The position numbers and the translations under genes are program-made. From positions 248,001 through 312,000 of the forward strand of contig DASSSY010000002.1 in the NCBI GenBank assembly GCA_035708205.1: 64,000 nucleotides of DNA, in the 5' to 3' direction. Of this stretch, positions 17,534 through 25,850 are shown one piece after another. The DNA comes from DASSSY01 sp035708205 (GTDB lineage: Bacteria > Bacteroidota > Bacteroidia > Chitinophagales > Chitinophagaceae). Under the pieces are notes generated by a model. It had not been told where the DNA came from. It did no database searches and was given only the letters and a program-made list of their open reading frames with translations. The first letter of the stretch is position 1. Each line of letters starts with the position of its first letter.

Positions 17534-17646
17534 CCTTGTTCTCGGCCAGGAAAGGCCTGGACCCACAATCAACTTTTTCAGGATTTTCAGGTTTTTATTA
17601 CCCGGTTGCCCGGACGATTATGCTGGGTATTCATGCCGGCTTGTAA
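17519..17646 (+). pseudogene. Out-of-frame C-terminal part of the SusC-like receptor
   Basis: This frame encodes 'NNLALFSARKGLDPQ', then 'GFYYPVARTIMLGIHAGL' and a stop (17644-17646). That is the standard SusC ending, including the last beta strand needed for outer-membrane insertion. It joins the main frame if one base is restored at the T-tract 17516-17518. Confidence 0.8.
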
Positions 17647-17671
17647 ATAATGATGGCTTTTGATTAAAATA

Positions 17672-17704
17672 AAAAAAGGATAGCCGTGAAGCTATCCTTT
17701 TTTG
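17672..17704. terminator. Bidirectional terminator between receptor and small secreted protein
   Basis: A-tract, stem AAAGGATAGC / GCTATCCTTT around a 4-base loop (CGTG/A), then a T-tract. The symmetry serves both converging genes. Confidence 0.8.
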
Positions 17705-17719
17705 TATGGTGCGGAAGGT

Positions 17720-17992
17720 TTAATCAACATTTACAGAATCGGCCCGCTGGCTGCTGTCAGGACTTGTTTGCGGTGTGTTCGGGTTCTGAGGGCTGGTCGT
17801 TGGAAGCTTTGGTGACCGTAGGATTTGCGTATCGGTGCTGTCTTGCGGCGGTCGGGACAGCGGCGGCAGTCGCCGTACGCTGGTAGTATCCTGTGGTGTG
17901 ACAGCAGCCTTGGTACTGTCTTTGGCAAAGCTGTTGCCAAGGGTGGCGGTGCATAGCCCGATGGCTATGGCGATGACAATTTTCTTTTTCAT
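17720..17992 (-). CDS. Small secreted Pro/Ser/Thr-rich protein
   Basis: 90 residues. A signal peptide (about 1-23, ending 'GNSFAKD') is followed by a low-complexity stretch rich in Pro, Thr, Ser and Gln ('RRLPPLSRPPQDSTDTQ', 'TTSPQNPNTPQTSPDSSQ'). No folded domain is apparent. Such proteins are common and unassigned. The clean signal peptide and its own terminator argue that it is real; two overlapping frames on the same strand lack such a signal. Confidence 0.55.
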   Translation of the reverse strand: MKKKIVIAIAIGLCTATLGNSFAKDSTKAAVTPQDTTSVRRLPPLSRPPQDSTDTQILRSPKLPTTSPQNPNTPQTSPDSSQRADSVNVD

Positions 17993-18376
17993 AATATTAA
18001 AATACCCTGATGGCTTTTCGGAAGATTATCCGTTGGTTGGGTTGAAAAACCATCCGGGAGCTGTTTTTTGTATGAAACAATATTCGGATAACCTTTGGAC
18101 GCATTATTTGATGTCGTTCAGAACACAAACAAACAAATATAGAACGCGGGAGCGTGCCAAGTTGACGTTAATTGGTAACTGGTTAATAACACTTTATGTT
18201 GCCATTTGATGTGTATCAATATTTTCTTTGAGTTTCAGCAACAGGTTTTTGAATATTGCATAACTTTCTTTTTAGCCGGATGAACAATGCTGACCGGAGA
18301 TTGGAAATCGTTTTTGAAACACTAATTTTGCAGCCGGGAATCTTAAACCCATTTCCAAACCAACTTCCGATTATAC
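17993..18376. other. Intergenic region upstream of hemL
   Basis: 384 bases with no credible gene. The only notable element is the hemL promoter box at 18323-18330. Much of it is AT-rich. Confidence 0.4.
18323..18330 (+). promoter_or_regulatory. -7 promoter box TAATTTTG for hemL
   Basis: TAnnTTTG match 46 bases upstream of the hemL ATG; a TTGG at 18301-18304 lies at the expected -33 distance. Confidence 0.5.
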
Positions 18377-19669
18377 ATGAACTATCAATCCAGCAGGTCA
18401 TTGTTCGAACAGGCTCAAAATAGTATCCCGGGGGGCGTTAATTCTCCCGTGCGCGCTTTTAAAAGTGTGGGCGGTACGCCCGTTTTTATCCGTCGGGCTG
18501 AAGGCGCTTATTTATATGATGAGGATGACAACCAGTACATAGATTATATTGCTTCCTGGGGGCCCATGATTCTTGGGCATGCTTATGCTCCTATCGTAAA
18601 AGCTATCCGGGAAAAAGTAAATGATTCGACATCATTTGGTGCGCCCACGGCCTTGGAAATTAAAATTGCCGAATTGGTCAAAGCCATGACGACCAACGTG
18701 GAGCTGATCCGGATGGTGAACAGCGGCACGGAGGCTACCATGAGCGCTATCCGTTTGGCCAGGGGCTATACCAAGAGAAATAAATTCATCAAATTTGAAG
18801 GTTGCTATCACGGGCATGCCGATATGTTCCTGGTTAAAGCCGGGAGCGGGGTAGCTACTTTTGGCATTCAACAGGTCCCCGGCGTCACTAAAGGCGTTGC
18901 GGAAGATACGCTTACGGCGCCTTATAATGATTTGACAGCGGTAGAAAAATTAATTCAGGATTATCCCAACGACATCGCAGCCATTATCGTGGAGCCGGTG
19001 GCCGGAAATATGGGTTGCGTGCTGCCGGCAGAGGGCTTTTTGGTTGGGCTAAGAGAAATTTGTACTAAAAACGGCATTATCTTTATACTGGATGAAGTGA
19101 TGACCGGCTTCCGGCTGGCGCCGGGTGGGGCGCAGGAATTCCTGGAAATTGATGCCGACCTGGTTTGTTATGGAAAGGTCATTGGTGCCGGGATGCCTGT
19201 GGGCGCATTTGGTGGCAGAAAGGAGATCATGAGCCATATTGCACCGCTGGGAGAAGTGTACCAGGCGGGAACGCTGAGCGGTAATCCTTTAGCGATGATC
19301 GCGGGCTATACCTTGCTGCAGGAGCTGAATGGCAACCGGGACCATTATATATCCCTGGCCCAGAAGACCAGCTGGCTGGCGGGGGCCTTAAAATCCGTTT
19401 TTGATGAATTTTCGGTGCCGGTAACCATCAACCAGGCCGGTAGTATGATGAGCATATTCTTTACACCTCAGCCGGTAACAGATTTCAAGAGCGCCTCCAC
19501 AACTGACCAGGACCTGTTCCGGAAATATTTTCACGGTATGCTGAAGCGGGGCGTTTATCTGCCGCCTTCGGCTTTTGAAAGCTGGTTCTTTAATGATGCC
19601 TTATCGCAGGAAGATTTAGAACAAACGCTCCTGGCTACCAGAGAAACCCTGGAAGAGATTTTGGATTAA
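18377..19669 (+). CDS. hemL: Glutamate-1-semialdehyde 2,1-aminomutase
   Basis: 430 residues, full length. A class III PLP aminotransferase fold with the family's 'PGGVNSPVRAF' (18-28), 'MVNSGTEATMSAIRLARGYT', 'EGCYHGHADM', 'ILDEVMTGFR' and the PLP lysine Lys267 in 'CYGKVIGAGMPVGAFGG'. It converts glutamate-1-semialdehyde to 5-aminolevulinate, the last step of the C5 route to haem. Monocistronic as far as visible, with its own -7 box. Confidence 0.95.
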   Translation: MNYQSSRSLFEQAQNSIPGGVNSPVRAFKSVGGTPVFIRRAEGAYLYDEDDNQYIDYIASWGPMILGHAYAPIVKAIREKVNDSTSFGAPTALEIKIAELVKAMTTNVELIRMVNSGTEATMSAIRLARGYTKRNKFIKFEGCYHGHADMFLVKAGSGVATFGIQQVPGVTKGVAEDTLTAPYNDLTAVEKLIQDYPNDIAAIIVEPVAGNMGCVLPAEGFLVGLREICTKNGIIFILDEVMTGFRLAPGGAQEFLEIDADLVCYGKVIGAGMPVGAFGGRKEIMSHIAPLGEVYQAGTLSGNPLAMIAGYTLLQELNGNRDHYISLAQKTSWLAGALKSVFDEFSVPVTINQAGSMMSIFFTPQPVTDFKSASTTDQDLFRKYFHGMLKRGVYLPPSAFESWFFNDALSQEDLEQTLLATRETLEEILD

Positions 19670-19693
19670 CAAAGACACCTTTGTCCGGGTAAA

Positions 19694-19725
19694 TTTGTTT
19701 GATATAAGAAAATATATTACCTTTG
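19694..19725 (+). promoter_or_regulatory. Promoter of the rpsF-rpsR-rplI operon
   Basis: TTTG (19694-19697) and TACCTTTG (19718-19725) are 20 bases apart, matching the Bacteroidota TTTG-N19-21-TAnnTTTG promoter. Transcription should start near 19732, leaving a leader of about 90 bases. Confidence 0.65.
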
Positions 19726-19738
19726 CGCCCTGAAAAAG

Positions 19739-19797
19739 AAGCCGGCCGTTTTCTGATTTTAGAAAATGTCCAAAGTTGCAGCCGGCGGTTTTTTATT
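19739..19797 (+). ncRNA. Structured leader of rpsF, candidate S6:S18 autoregulatory element
   Basis: Just after the promoter, GCCGGC (19742-19747) pairs with a second GCCGGC (19786-19791). This encloses a hairpin TTTTCT / AGAAAA and an unpaired 3' segment, and a T-run follows. Leaders of rpsF in many bacteria carry an RNA that binds the S6:S18 complex and includes conserved CCG elements; position and CCG-containing stem fit that idea. The T-run also allows reading it as an attenuator terminator. Inference from folding by eye. Confidence 0.45.
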
Positions 19798-19820
19798 ATT
19801 AATCATTTAAATTCATATTT

Positions 19821-20204
19821 ATGGCAACGAACTTGCAAAATTATGAGCTGATGGTCATCTTTACTCCGGTTTTGGCGGATGAAGATTACAAAAATGCTCA
19901 GAAGAAATTTGCCGACCTGATCAAAGAAAACGGCGGCGAATTGGTTCACGAAAACCCTTGGGGGCTACGTTCTTTAGCTTACCCGATTCAGAAAAAAACG
20001 ACTGGTTTATATTATGTCGTTGAGTTTAAAGCGCCGGGCACCAGCATCGAAGCTTTGGAAGTGCAAATGAACCGTGATGAAAATGTGATGCGTCACATGG
20101 TTACTCACCTGGATAAATTTGCGGTAGCTTACAATGAGCGCAAACGCCATGCGCCCGCTAAATCGGCAAAGACAGAAGAAGCTGAAGGTGTTTCTGAAGC
20201 TTAA
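19821..20204 (+). CDS. rpsF: 30S ribosomal protein bS6
   Basis: 127 residues. Typical bS6: 'NYELMVIFTPVL', 'GELVHENPWGLRSLAYPIQKKTTGLYYVVEF', 'NRDENVMRHMVTHLDKFA', with a charged C-terminal tail 'AKSAKTEEAEGVSEA'. It binds bS18 on the 30S platform. First gene of the operon with rpsR and rplI; there is no ssb between them. Confidence 0.97.
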   Translation: MATNLQNYELMVIFTPVLADEDYKNAQKKFADLIKENGGELVHENPWGLRSLAYPIQKKTTGLYYVVEFKAPGTSIEALEVQMNRDENVMRHMVTHLDKFAVAYNERKRHAPAKSAKTEEAEGVSEA

Positions 20205-20234
20205 TGTTTTCATTATTTTTAAAAACAAATTACA

Positions 20235-20501
20235 ATGGCAAGATCAAACGATATCAAATATCTATCTACCCAGCGTGTTCAGAAACGTCCTAAGAAATAT
20301 TGCCGTTTCAAAAAACTGGGGATTAAATACATCGATTATAAAGATGCGGATTTCTTAAAGAAGTTCCTGAACGAGCAAGGTAAATTATTACCCCGCCGCA
20401 TTACCGGTACATCTCTTAAATACCAGCGCAAACTGGGACATGCTGTAAAGAAGGCACGCCAAATGGCTATTCTGCCTTATGTTACTGACCTTTTAAAGTA
20501 A
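20235..20501 (+). CDS. rpsR: 30S ribosomal protein bS18
   Basis: 88 residues, with the family core 'YIDYKDADFLKKFLNEQGKLLPRRITGTSLKYQRKLGHAVKKARQMAILPY'. Partner of bS6 on the platform, close to the 3' end of 16S rRNA. It sits 30 bases after rpsF and 7 bases before rplI. Confidence 0.97.
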   Translation: MARSNDIKYLSTQRVQKRPKKYCRFKKLGIKYIDYKDADFLKKFLNEQGKLLPRRITGTSLKYQRKLGHAVKKARQMAILPYVTDLLK

Positions 20502-20508
20502 AATTCTA

Positions 20509-20955
20509 ATGGACGTAATATTAATAAAAGACGTAGATAATTTAGGCTCGGCACATGAATTAGTGACGGTACGCCCGGGGTATGGCCGTAATTACCTGAT
20601 TCCCCAGAAATTTGCTGTTGAAGCAAATAAATCCAATATCAAAATGCTTGAAGAGCGCCGTAAGGTCCTTTTGAAACGTGAAGAAAAATTAGTGGCTGAA
20701 ATCGCTAATGTTTCTGCTGTTCTTAAAGAATCCCCGGTTAAGGTAGGCGCCAAGATCGGTACCAGCGGTAAGATCTTTGGTTCCGTTACGCCGATCCAGC
20801 TGGCCCGTGCTATCCGGGAACAAAAAGGTTATGAGATCGACCGCCGCCGTATCAGCATCTTAGATGATGTTAAGGAAGCCGGCACGTTCAATGCGCAGAT
20901 CGATTTTGGAAAAGACAAGATCGTTGAATTGACCTTTGAAGTTGTTGCCCAATAA
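20509..20955 (+). CDS. rplI: 50S ribosomal protein bL9
   Basis: 148 residues. The N-terminal RNA-binding domain has 'MDVILIKDVDNLGSAHELVTVRPGYGRNYLIPQKFAV', then a long connecting helix 'NIKMLEERRKVLLKREEKLVAEIA' and the C-terminal domain 'IGTSGKIFGSVTP'. Last gene of the operon, followed by a terminator. Confidence 0.97.
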   Translation: MDVILIKDVDNLGSAHELVTVRPGYGRNYLIPQKFAVEANKSNIKMLEERRKVLLKREEKLVAEIANVSAVLKESPVKVGAKIGTSGKIFGSVTPIQLARAIREQKGYEIDRRRISILDDVKEAGTFNAQIDFGKDKIVELTFEVVAQ

Positions 20956-20990
20956 GGTAGCGTAACTTACCCTGTCTTTTTATATATAGC

Positions 20991-21020
20991 ATAAGCCGTC
21001 CTTTCGGGCGGCTTATTTTT
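20991..21020 (+). terminator. Terminator of the rpsF-rpsR-rplI operon
   Basis: ATAAGCCGTCC (20991-21001) pairs with GGGCGGCTTAT around TTTC and is followed by a T-run. Confidence 0.8.
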
Positions 21021-21575
21021 CTTTTGGGGTTGATTCTTTATGCCATACTGTTGGATTTTATTGTGCATGTGATTTATCCTTGTCATTCTGGAAGGATCTC
21101 ATTACAGTCTTGGGTGAGTTTAGAGCTAATATGCTATTCGTAAGTAAGATATTGCTATCATTCAGGATCTGACAGGCGCTATCGAGCTTTCTTTTGTCAC
21201 GCTGTGAGCATCTAAAGATCATTTTAATATTGTATGCTGTCCAATGCTTACAGCATGATATCCGGGTGGACGCATATTGTATTGAAAGTGGTGCTTTTGC
21301 CACCCCCGTTGTGATATATCGGCGGCCGGGCATGCCGGTTGCATGAAACGCTAACATGTTTCCCCTTTCTTTCCGCAGGAAGCGCAACATTTCTATGTAA
21401 ATTATTTTGAAAACACTATGCCTTTGGGAGTAAGAAATTAAGATAGTACGGCAGAAGAATCCTTTCGGAACTTCAGGGCTTCGTGAGAAACATGCCTGAT
21501 AATCGCCCAAATGGTATTCACAAGAGCATCGCGCGGGTTGAAAAAAGTACCCGCGCGAAACCGATATTTACCAGG
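21021..21575. other. 555-base stretch without a recognisable gene
   Basis: A leftward 150-codon frame (21510-21058) is open here, but its predicted protein has no signal, domain or sensible composition and no promoter box stands in front of it. The bases around 21085-21115 (minus strand GAGATCCTTCCAGAATGACAA) resemble the decayed 'GAATGACAA'-type dispersed repeats seen between genes in many bacteria. I read it as a decayed intergenic insert. Confidence 0.3.
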
Positions 21576-23633
21576 TTAATAACTCAGCAATTCCGCCAGT
21601 TTTTCTTTGGTTTTCGTCACACCCGGCAACATGACCGCCTCTAAGCCGGCATTCATCGGTACGGCAGGCAGGTCCAGGGCGCCCAGGGTCTGCACCGGCG
21701 CGTCTAAATATTGAAAACATTGCTGGCTGACCTTACCGGCTAAGGCTTCTGCAAATGAATTGTTGAGCTGCTCTTCGGTCAGGACCAGGCATTTCCCGTG
21801 ACGGCTGACGGTTTCGTAAACCAAAGCTTCATCCAGAGGATATAAGGTCCTTAGATCAATGATTTCTACCTGTCCCGGGTAGTCTTTAGCGGCGGCCATG
21901 GCCCAATGTACGCCCATGCCATACGTAATGATACAGCAGGAGTTGCCCTCATCAAGAGCTTCGCTGCCGGCTGCCAGGACAACCCGTCCCTTGCCGAAAG
22001 GCAGGATATAATCGGCGGCCGGTTCAATGGTTTTGGCGCTTTCCGTGCCGGGCACTTTGCTCCAGTACAAGCCTTTGTGTTCCAGCATGACCACCGGGTT
22101 GGGATCTAAAACGGCTGCTTTCAGCAGGCCTTTTAAGTCAGCGGCATTGGAAGGATAAGCGATCTTAATACCCTTGATGGTGGCCAGCGTGCTTTCTACG
22201 CTGCCGCTATGATAAGGACCGCCCCCGCCATAAGCGCCGATCGGCACGCGAATGACCGTATTGACGGGAAATTTACCACAGCTTAAATAGCAGGATTTGC
22301 TGATCTCCGTGACCAGCTGGTTCATACCCGGGTAAATATAATCGGCAAACTGTACTTCAACGACAGGTTTTAAGCCAACGGCGCTCATGCCAATGGTTGA
22401 GCCGATGATGTAAGCTTCCTGGATGGCGGTATTAAATACCCTTTTTTCGCCGAATTTCTGGCCTAAGGTTGCCGCTTCGCGAAATACGCCGCCAATACGT
22501 GCGCCTACGTCCTGCCCGTAAAACAGGGCTTCAGGGTAGTCGCGCATCAGCTCTTCCATGGCATGCAGGGCGGCGTCCACCATAAAGACTTCTGTACCGC
22601 CTTGGGGAGCCCTGGTTCCCTTTTCTTCCGTTACCGGTGTCGGGACAAACACGAAATCTTCAACATGCGCCGGGTCCGGTTCGGGGGCGGCAACCGCCCT
22701 TGCAAATTCTTCCGCTACAAATTTTTTAGATTCCTCAATAATATCGTCCAACGCTTTCCGGGCAACGCCCTTTCTCTCTAAAACCTTTCTCAGCGCCGGT
22801 CCCGGGTCTCTTTTGGCATGCTCTGCCAGGTCTTCTTTGGAGCGATACCATTCCTTACGCACACCGGAAGTATGATGGCCTAAAAGGGGAACGGTAGCGC
22901 GCAATACAAAGGGCCCTTTTCCGTTCCGGACGGCTTCAATACATTTCTTCATGGCTTCATAAGAAGCTTCAAAGTCGCTGCCGTCCACTTCCATGCGGTT
23001 CATGCCTTTAAAGCCGGCGGCAAATTCATAGGCATTCATGGTGCGGGCTTCCTTGCTGGTTACGGAAATACCCCATTCGTTGTCCTGCACCAGGTAGATG
23101 ACGGGCAACTGGTGTAAGACCGCAAACTGCCAGGCTTCGCTGACCTCTCCTTCCGTAACGCTGCCATCGCCGAGCGAGCAAACGACCACCGGGTTTTCGT
23201 CAAATTCTTTTAATTTTTGCTCCTTAATATATTTCAGGCCCTGGGCCACGCCGGTTGTCGGGATAACCTGCATGCCTGTAGCGCTGCTTTGATGAATGAT
23301 CTTCGGGAAATTTTCGCGGCGGCTGTTGGGATGGCTGTAATAAGCCCGTCCGCCGGTAAAAGGATCGTCTGCTTTGGCCAGTAACTGGAGCATCAGCTCA
23401 TAAGGTCGCCAGTTCATACCCAGCAAAAGGCTTTCATCGCGGTAATAGGGGCTGACGTAATCATGGGATTTGAGCAAAAAGCCGGTTGCCAGCTGGATGG
23501 CCTCATGTCCACGGCTGGTGGAATGAACATATTTGCAGATGGGACGGTTTTCTTCATATATATCGGCCATGGCTTTTGCCGTCATCATCAGACGGTAAGC
23601 CTTTAGGAGCATTTCATTAGGTAACATGCGCAC
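21576..23633 (-). CDS. Fused alpha-beta E1 component of a 2-oxoacid dehydrogenase
   Basis: 685 residues. The alpha half (about 1-320) has the thiamine-diphosphate motif 'GDGSVTEGEVSEAWQFAVLHQLPVIYLVQDN' (GDG...N) near 150-185. The beta half (about 345-685) has 'FYGQDVGARIGGVFREAATLGQKFGEKRVFNTAIQEAYIIGSTIGMSAVGLKPVVEVQFADYIYPGMNQL' and a C-terminal transketolase domain. This single-chain layout resembles branched-chain/pyruvate-type E1 proteins of Bacteroidota. It decarboxylates a 2-oxoacid and passes the acyl group to a lipoyl-E2. No E2 or E3 gene is adjacent, so the substrate is open. A -7 box lies at 23652-23659. Confidence 0.88.
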   Translation of the reverse strand: MRMLPNEMLLKAYRLMMTAKAMADIYEENRPICKYVHSTSRGHEAIQLATGFLLKSHDYVSPYYRDESLLLGMNWRPYELMLQLLAKADDPFTGGRAYYSHPNSRRENFPKIIHQSSATGMQVIPTTGVAQGLKYIKEQKLKEFDENPVVVCSLGDGSVTEGEVSEAWQFAVLHQLPVIYLVQDNEWGISVTSKEARTMNAYEFAAGFKGMNRMEVDGSDFEASYEAMKKCIEAVRNGKGPFVLRATVPLLGHHTSGVRKEWYRSKEDLAEHAKRDPGPALRKVLERKGVARKALDDIIEESKKFVAEEFARAVAAPEPDPAHVEDFVFVPTPVTEEKGTRAPQGGTEVFMVDAALHAMEELMRDYPEALFYGQDVGARIGGVFREAATLGQKFGEKRVFNTAIQEAYIIGSTIGMSAVGLKPVVEVQFADYIYPGMNQLVTEISKSCYLSCGKFPVNTVIRVPIGAYGGGGPYHSGSVESTLATIKGIKIAYPSNAADLKGLLKAAVLDPNPVVMLEHKGLYWSKVPGTESAKTIEPAADYILPFGKGRVVLAAGSEALDEGNSCCIITYGMGVHWAMAAAKDYPGQVEIIDLRTLYPLDEALVYETVSRHGKCLVLTEEQLNNSFAEALAGKVSQQCFQYLDAPVQTLGALDLPAVPMNAGLEAVMLPGVTKTKEKLAELLSY

Positions 23634-23651
23634 TATTTTTCAGATAGGCCG

Positions 23652-23659
23652 CAAATATA
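23652..23659 (-). promoter_or_regulatory. -7 promoter box TATATTTG for the E1 gene
   Basis: TAnnTTTG match on the minus strand, 18 bases upstream of the ATG. Confidence 0.55.
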
Positions 23660-23704
23660 AGAAATGTTTCGGCGGCGGATGCCTTGGCGTTATTTGGATA
23701 TTCA

Positions 23705-25252
23705 TCAGATGCTGATGTCAATGTCCTGGGATTTTAGATATTGTTGCCAGCTTTCTAATTGCTGACCTTTCATGACCCTCGGGAATTTATTCATGGCACC
23801 GTATTTACCGATATGTTTCAGGTAATCGTTGAAAATCCCTGTCGGCAGCACGGAAACGAACACTTCTTTTAAGGCCGAGGTCCGTTCAACGGCATAGTCG
23901 TCGTTGATTTCTTTCATGTAGTCGTCCAGGATCTGTTTTGCGGTCTCTTCATTCAAAGGCTCGTCGCAGCCGATAAACCAGTGGTGTGCAAACAAGCCCT
24001 CGTAAGGTAGGCCTGCGACGGCAAACTCTTTAATATTGACATCCGCTTGCTGCCGCAGCCTGCCGATGGCCTGGTTAATATTATCTACGGAAACATGCTC
24101 GCCGCAGAAGCTTAAAAACTGTTTGGTGCGTCCTGTAATGACAATCTCGTGTTCTTTTTTGTCTGTGAACCGGACAATATCCCCGATCAGGTAACGCCAG
24201 GCGCCGGAGCAGGTGCTCAGAATAACGGCGTATTCCGGACCTTCCTCTACTTCGTCAATAAAACGGGATTGCGCATTAGGCTTCAAAGTGCCGTCTTCTT
24301 CAAAATTAAAGTGATCAAACGGGATAAATTCAAAAAAGATATTGGCGTTTAATACCAGTTTTATACCTTTTGCGCCCGGCCTGGCCTGGAAGCCGAAAGA
24401 GCCTTCGGAGGCCATATAGGTCTCAATATAGGTAATAGGACGGCCCATGAGCTTTTCAAAATTTTCCCGGTAGGGATCGAAGGCCACACCACCGTGGATA
24501 TACACTGACAGGTTTGGCCAGAGCTCGTGGATATTTTTGAGCTTATAGGTCTTGATGATCTCTTCAAGCACAATCTGCGCCCATGCCGGCACCCCCGCTA
24601 ATGTCCCGACATCCCATTTCGGCGCGTTTTGTACAATCAGTTTGATACGGTCTTCCCAGTTGGGGCTTCTGGATATCTTTTGTCCCGGCTTGTACCATAG
24701 GCTTCCGGCAATACGGGGCATATTTTTGGCGCTGATGCCGCTCATATCGCCTTCGTAATAATCGCCGCGATTGAACAGGGAAGTGGTTCCGCCGAGCATC
24801 AGGATGCCTTTTTCAAAAAACTTATCCGGCAGGTTGAAATTCGTCATGCTGAAAAATTGCTTAAAGCCGATCTTCTTAATGGTGCGAATCATGTCCTGTG
24901 TTACGGGAATGTGCTTACTGGCCGACTCGGAAGTACCGGAACTTAAAGCAAAGTATTTGACCCTGCCCGGCCAGGTCACGTTCTCTTCACCTTCCAGGCA
25001 GCGATACCACCATTCATCAAACATTTTCTGATAGTCGTGCAGGGGAACGACCTTACGAAAGTCGTTTTCGAGATCAACAGACTCGGAAAGCAGCCGGTCA
25101 AAATGATATTTTTTCCCGAATGCGGTGTACTGGCCTCTCTCCAATAAATTACGCAGGGTGTGCTGCTGGTAAACTCTTGGTGCCGCTTCTTTTATTTTGA
25201 ATTGTTTGCGAATACGTAAAGAGCGAGAGACAAGACTTCCTAAAATAGCCAT
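23705..25252 (-). CDS. GH3 family acyl-adenylating protein (auxin-responsive GH3-like)
   Basis: 515 residues from ATG 25252 (MAILGSLVSRSLRIRKQF). A frame extension to 25300 would contain the -7 box at 25286-25293, so it is rejected. GH3 features are 'YFALSSGTSESASKHIPVT' (ATP/P-loop-like segment of ANL enzymes), 'YMASEGSFGFQA', 'CSGAWRYLIGDIVRFTDKKEHEIVITGRTKQFLSFCGEHVS' and 'ELWPNLSVYIHGG'. Plant GH3 enzymes join amino acids to acyl acids such as auxin or jasmonate through an acyl-adenylate. The bacterial members' substrates are not known. It is transcribed alone, just upstream of the E1 gene on the same strand (71-base gap). Confidence 0.85.
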   Translation of the reverse strand: MAILGSLVSRSLRIRKQFKIKEAAPRVYQQHTLRNLLERGQYTAFGKKYHFDRLLSESVDLENDFRKVVPLHDYQKMFDEWWYRCLEGEENVTWPGRVKYFALSSGTSESASKHIPVTQDMIRTIKKIGFKQFFSMTNFNLPDKFFEKGILMLGGTTSLFNRGDYYEGDMSGISAKNMPRIAGSLWYKPGQKISRSPNWEDRIKLIVQNAPKWDVGTLAGVPAWAQIVLEEIIKTYKLKNIHELWPNLSVYIHGGVAFDPYRENFEKLMGRPITYIETYMASEGSFGFQARPGAKGIKLVLNANIFFEFIPFDHFNFEEDGTLKPNAQSRFIDEVEEGPEYAVILSTCSGAWRYLIGDIVRFTDKKEHEIVITGRTKQFLSFCGEHVSVDNINQAIGRLRQQADVNIKEFAVAGLPYEGLFAHHWFIGCDEPLNEETAKQILDDYMKEINDDYAVERTSALKEVFVSVLPTGIFNDYLKHIGKYGAMNKFPRVMKGQQLESWQQYLKSQDIDISI

Positions 25253-25285
25253 AGTTGATAGATGTTCAAGTATTGATTCCGGTTG

Positions 25286-25293
25286 CAAATATA
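25286..25293 (-). promoter_or_regulatory. -7 promoter box TATATTTG for the GH3-like gene
   Basis: TAnnTTTG match on the minus strand, 33 bases before ATG 25252. It decides the start codon for that gene. Confidence 0.55.
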
Positions 25294-25447
25294 GTGCCAT
25301 TACCCAAAATTGTCCTTAGCTTTTGAAATATTAGCAATTCATAGTGGTGATTCACCGGTGACGTCCGTATGCAAGAAATCTCAGCGTAGTTGTAAAAATC
25401 TTTAGTAATAATTTTTATGAAATGGTATTTTTATGGTTTAGCTTTTG

Positions 25448-25455
25448 TATCTTTG
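25448..25455 (+). promoter_or_regulatory. -7 promoter box TATCTTTG for trnW-secE-nusG
   Basis: Exact TAnnTTTG match 62 bases before the tRNA. Transcription should begin near 25462, just before the leader hairpin. Confidence 0.6.
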
Positions 25456-25471
25456 CAGCGCTGAACAGCAG

Positions 25472-25505
25472 AAAGTCAAAAGTTAATCATCTTTTGACTT
25501 TTTAT
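25472..25505 (+). terminator. Promoter-proximal hairpin with T-tract (possible attenuator)
   Basis: A perfect 11-bp stem AAAGTCAAAAG / CTTTTGACTTT (25472-25482 with 25491-25501) with an 8-base loop, followed by TTAT. It lies between the promoter box and the tRNA, so transcripts could end after about 40 bases. It may be an attenuator or a remnant terminator of a gene once located upstream. Confidence 0.55.
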
Positions 25506-25517
25506 TTGACCACGACT

Positions 25518-25588
25518 ACGGGTATAGTTCAATGGTAGAATAGAGGTCTCCAAAACCTTTGATCTGGGTTCGAATCCTAGTACCCGTG
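25518..25588 (+). tRNA. trnW: tRNA-Trp (anticodon CCA)
   Basis: Acceptor arms ACGGGTA (25518-25524) and TACCCGT (25581-25587) pair perfectly, with discriminator G. The anticodon stem GAGGT/ACCTT holds loop CTCCAAA, giving anticodon CCA. The T-loop is GGTTCGAATCC-like. The 3' CCA is not encoded. It is located directly before secE, as in most bacteria. Confidence 0.95.
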
Positions 25589-25621
25589 CAGTTTTAATTT
25601 ATTAATCAACCAGGAAAACCT

Positions 25622-25816
25622 ATGGGTAAATTCGGTCGATATCTTCAGGAGGCTTATGATGAGCTGTTGCATAAAGTAACCTGGCCAACCTGGCCGGTAC
25701 TGCAACAAACAACGATTATCGTTATTGTCGCCTTAGCCATTACCACATTGATTATTTTGGGTATGGACAAGGCTTCCGAAGGTGTGTTAAAAGTTGTATA
25801 CGGGATGGCCGGCTAA
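25622..25816 (+). CDS. secE: Preprotein translocase subunit SecE
   Basis: 64 residues, the short bacterial form. The amphipathic helix 'YLQEAYDELLHKVTWPTWPVLQQTT' with the conserved K-V-x-W-P is followed by one membrane segment (about 33-52). It clamps SecY in the Sec translocon. It sits between trnW and nusG, the usual order. Confidence 0.96.
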   Translation: MGKFGRYLQEAYDELLHKVTWPTWPVLQQTTIIVIVALAITTLIILGMDKASEGVLKVVYGMAG

Positions 25817-25850
25817 TCGGTAAACAAAACCGGAATCGAAATATTTTCAA

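Noticed and set aside
21058..21510. 150-codon leftward open frame between rplI and the E1 gene
   Set aside because: No promoter box, signal, domain or plausible composition; it looks like chance openness in decayed intergenic DNA.
25253..25300. Longer N-terminus for the GH3-like protein
   Set aside because: It would contain the exact -7 promoter box at 25286-25293; the conserved sequence starts at ATG 25252.
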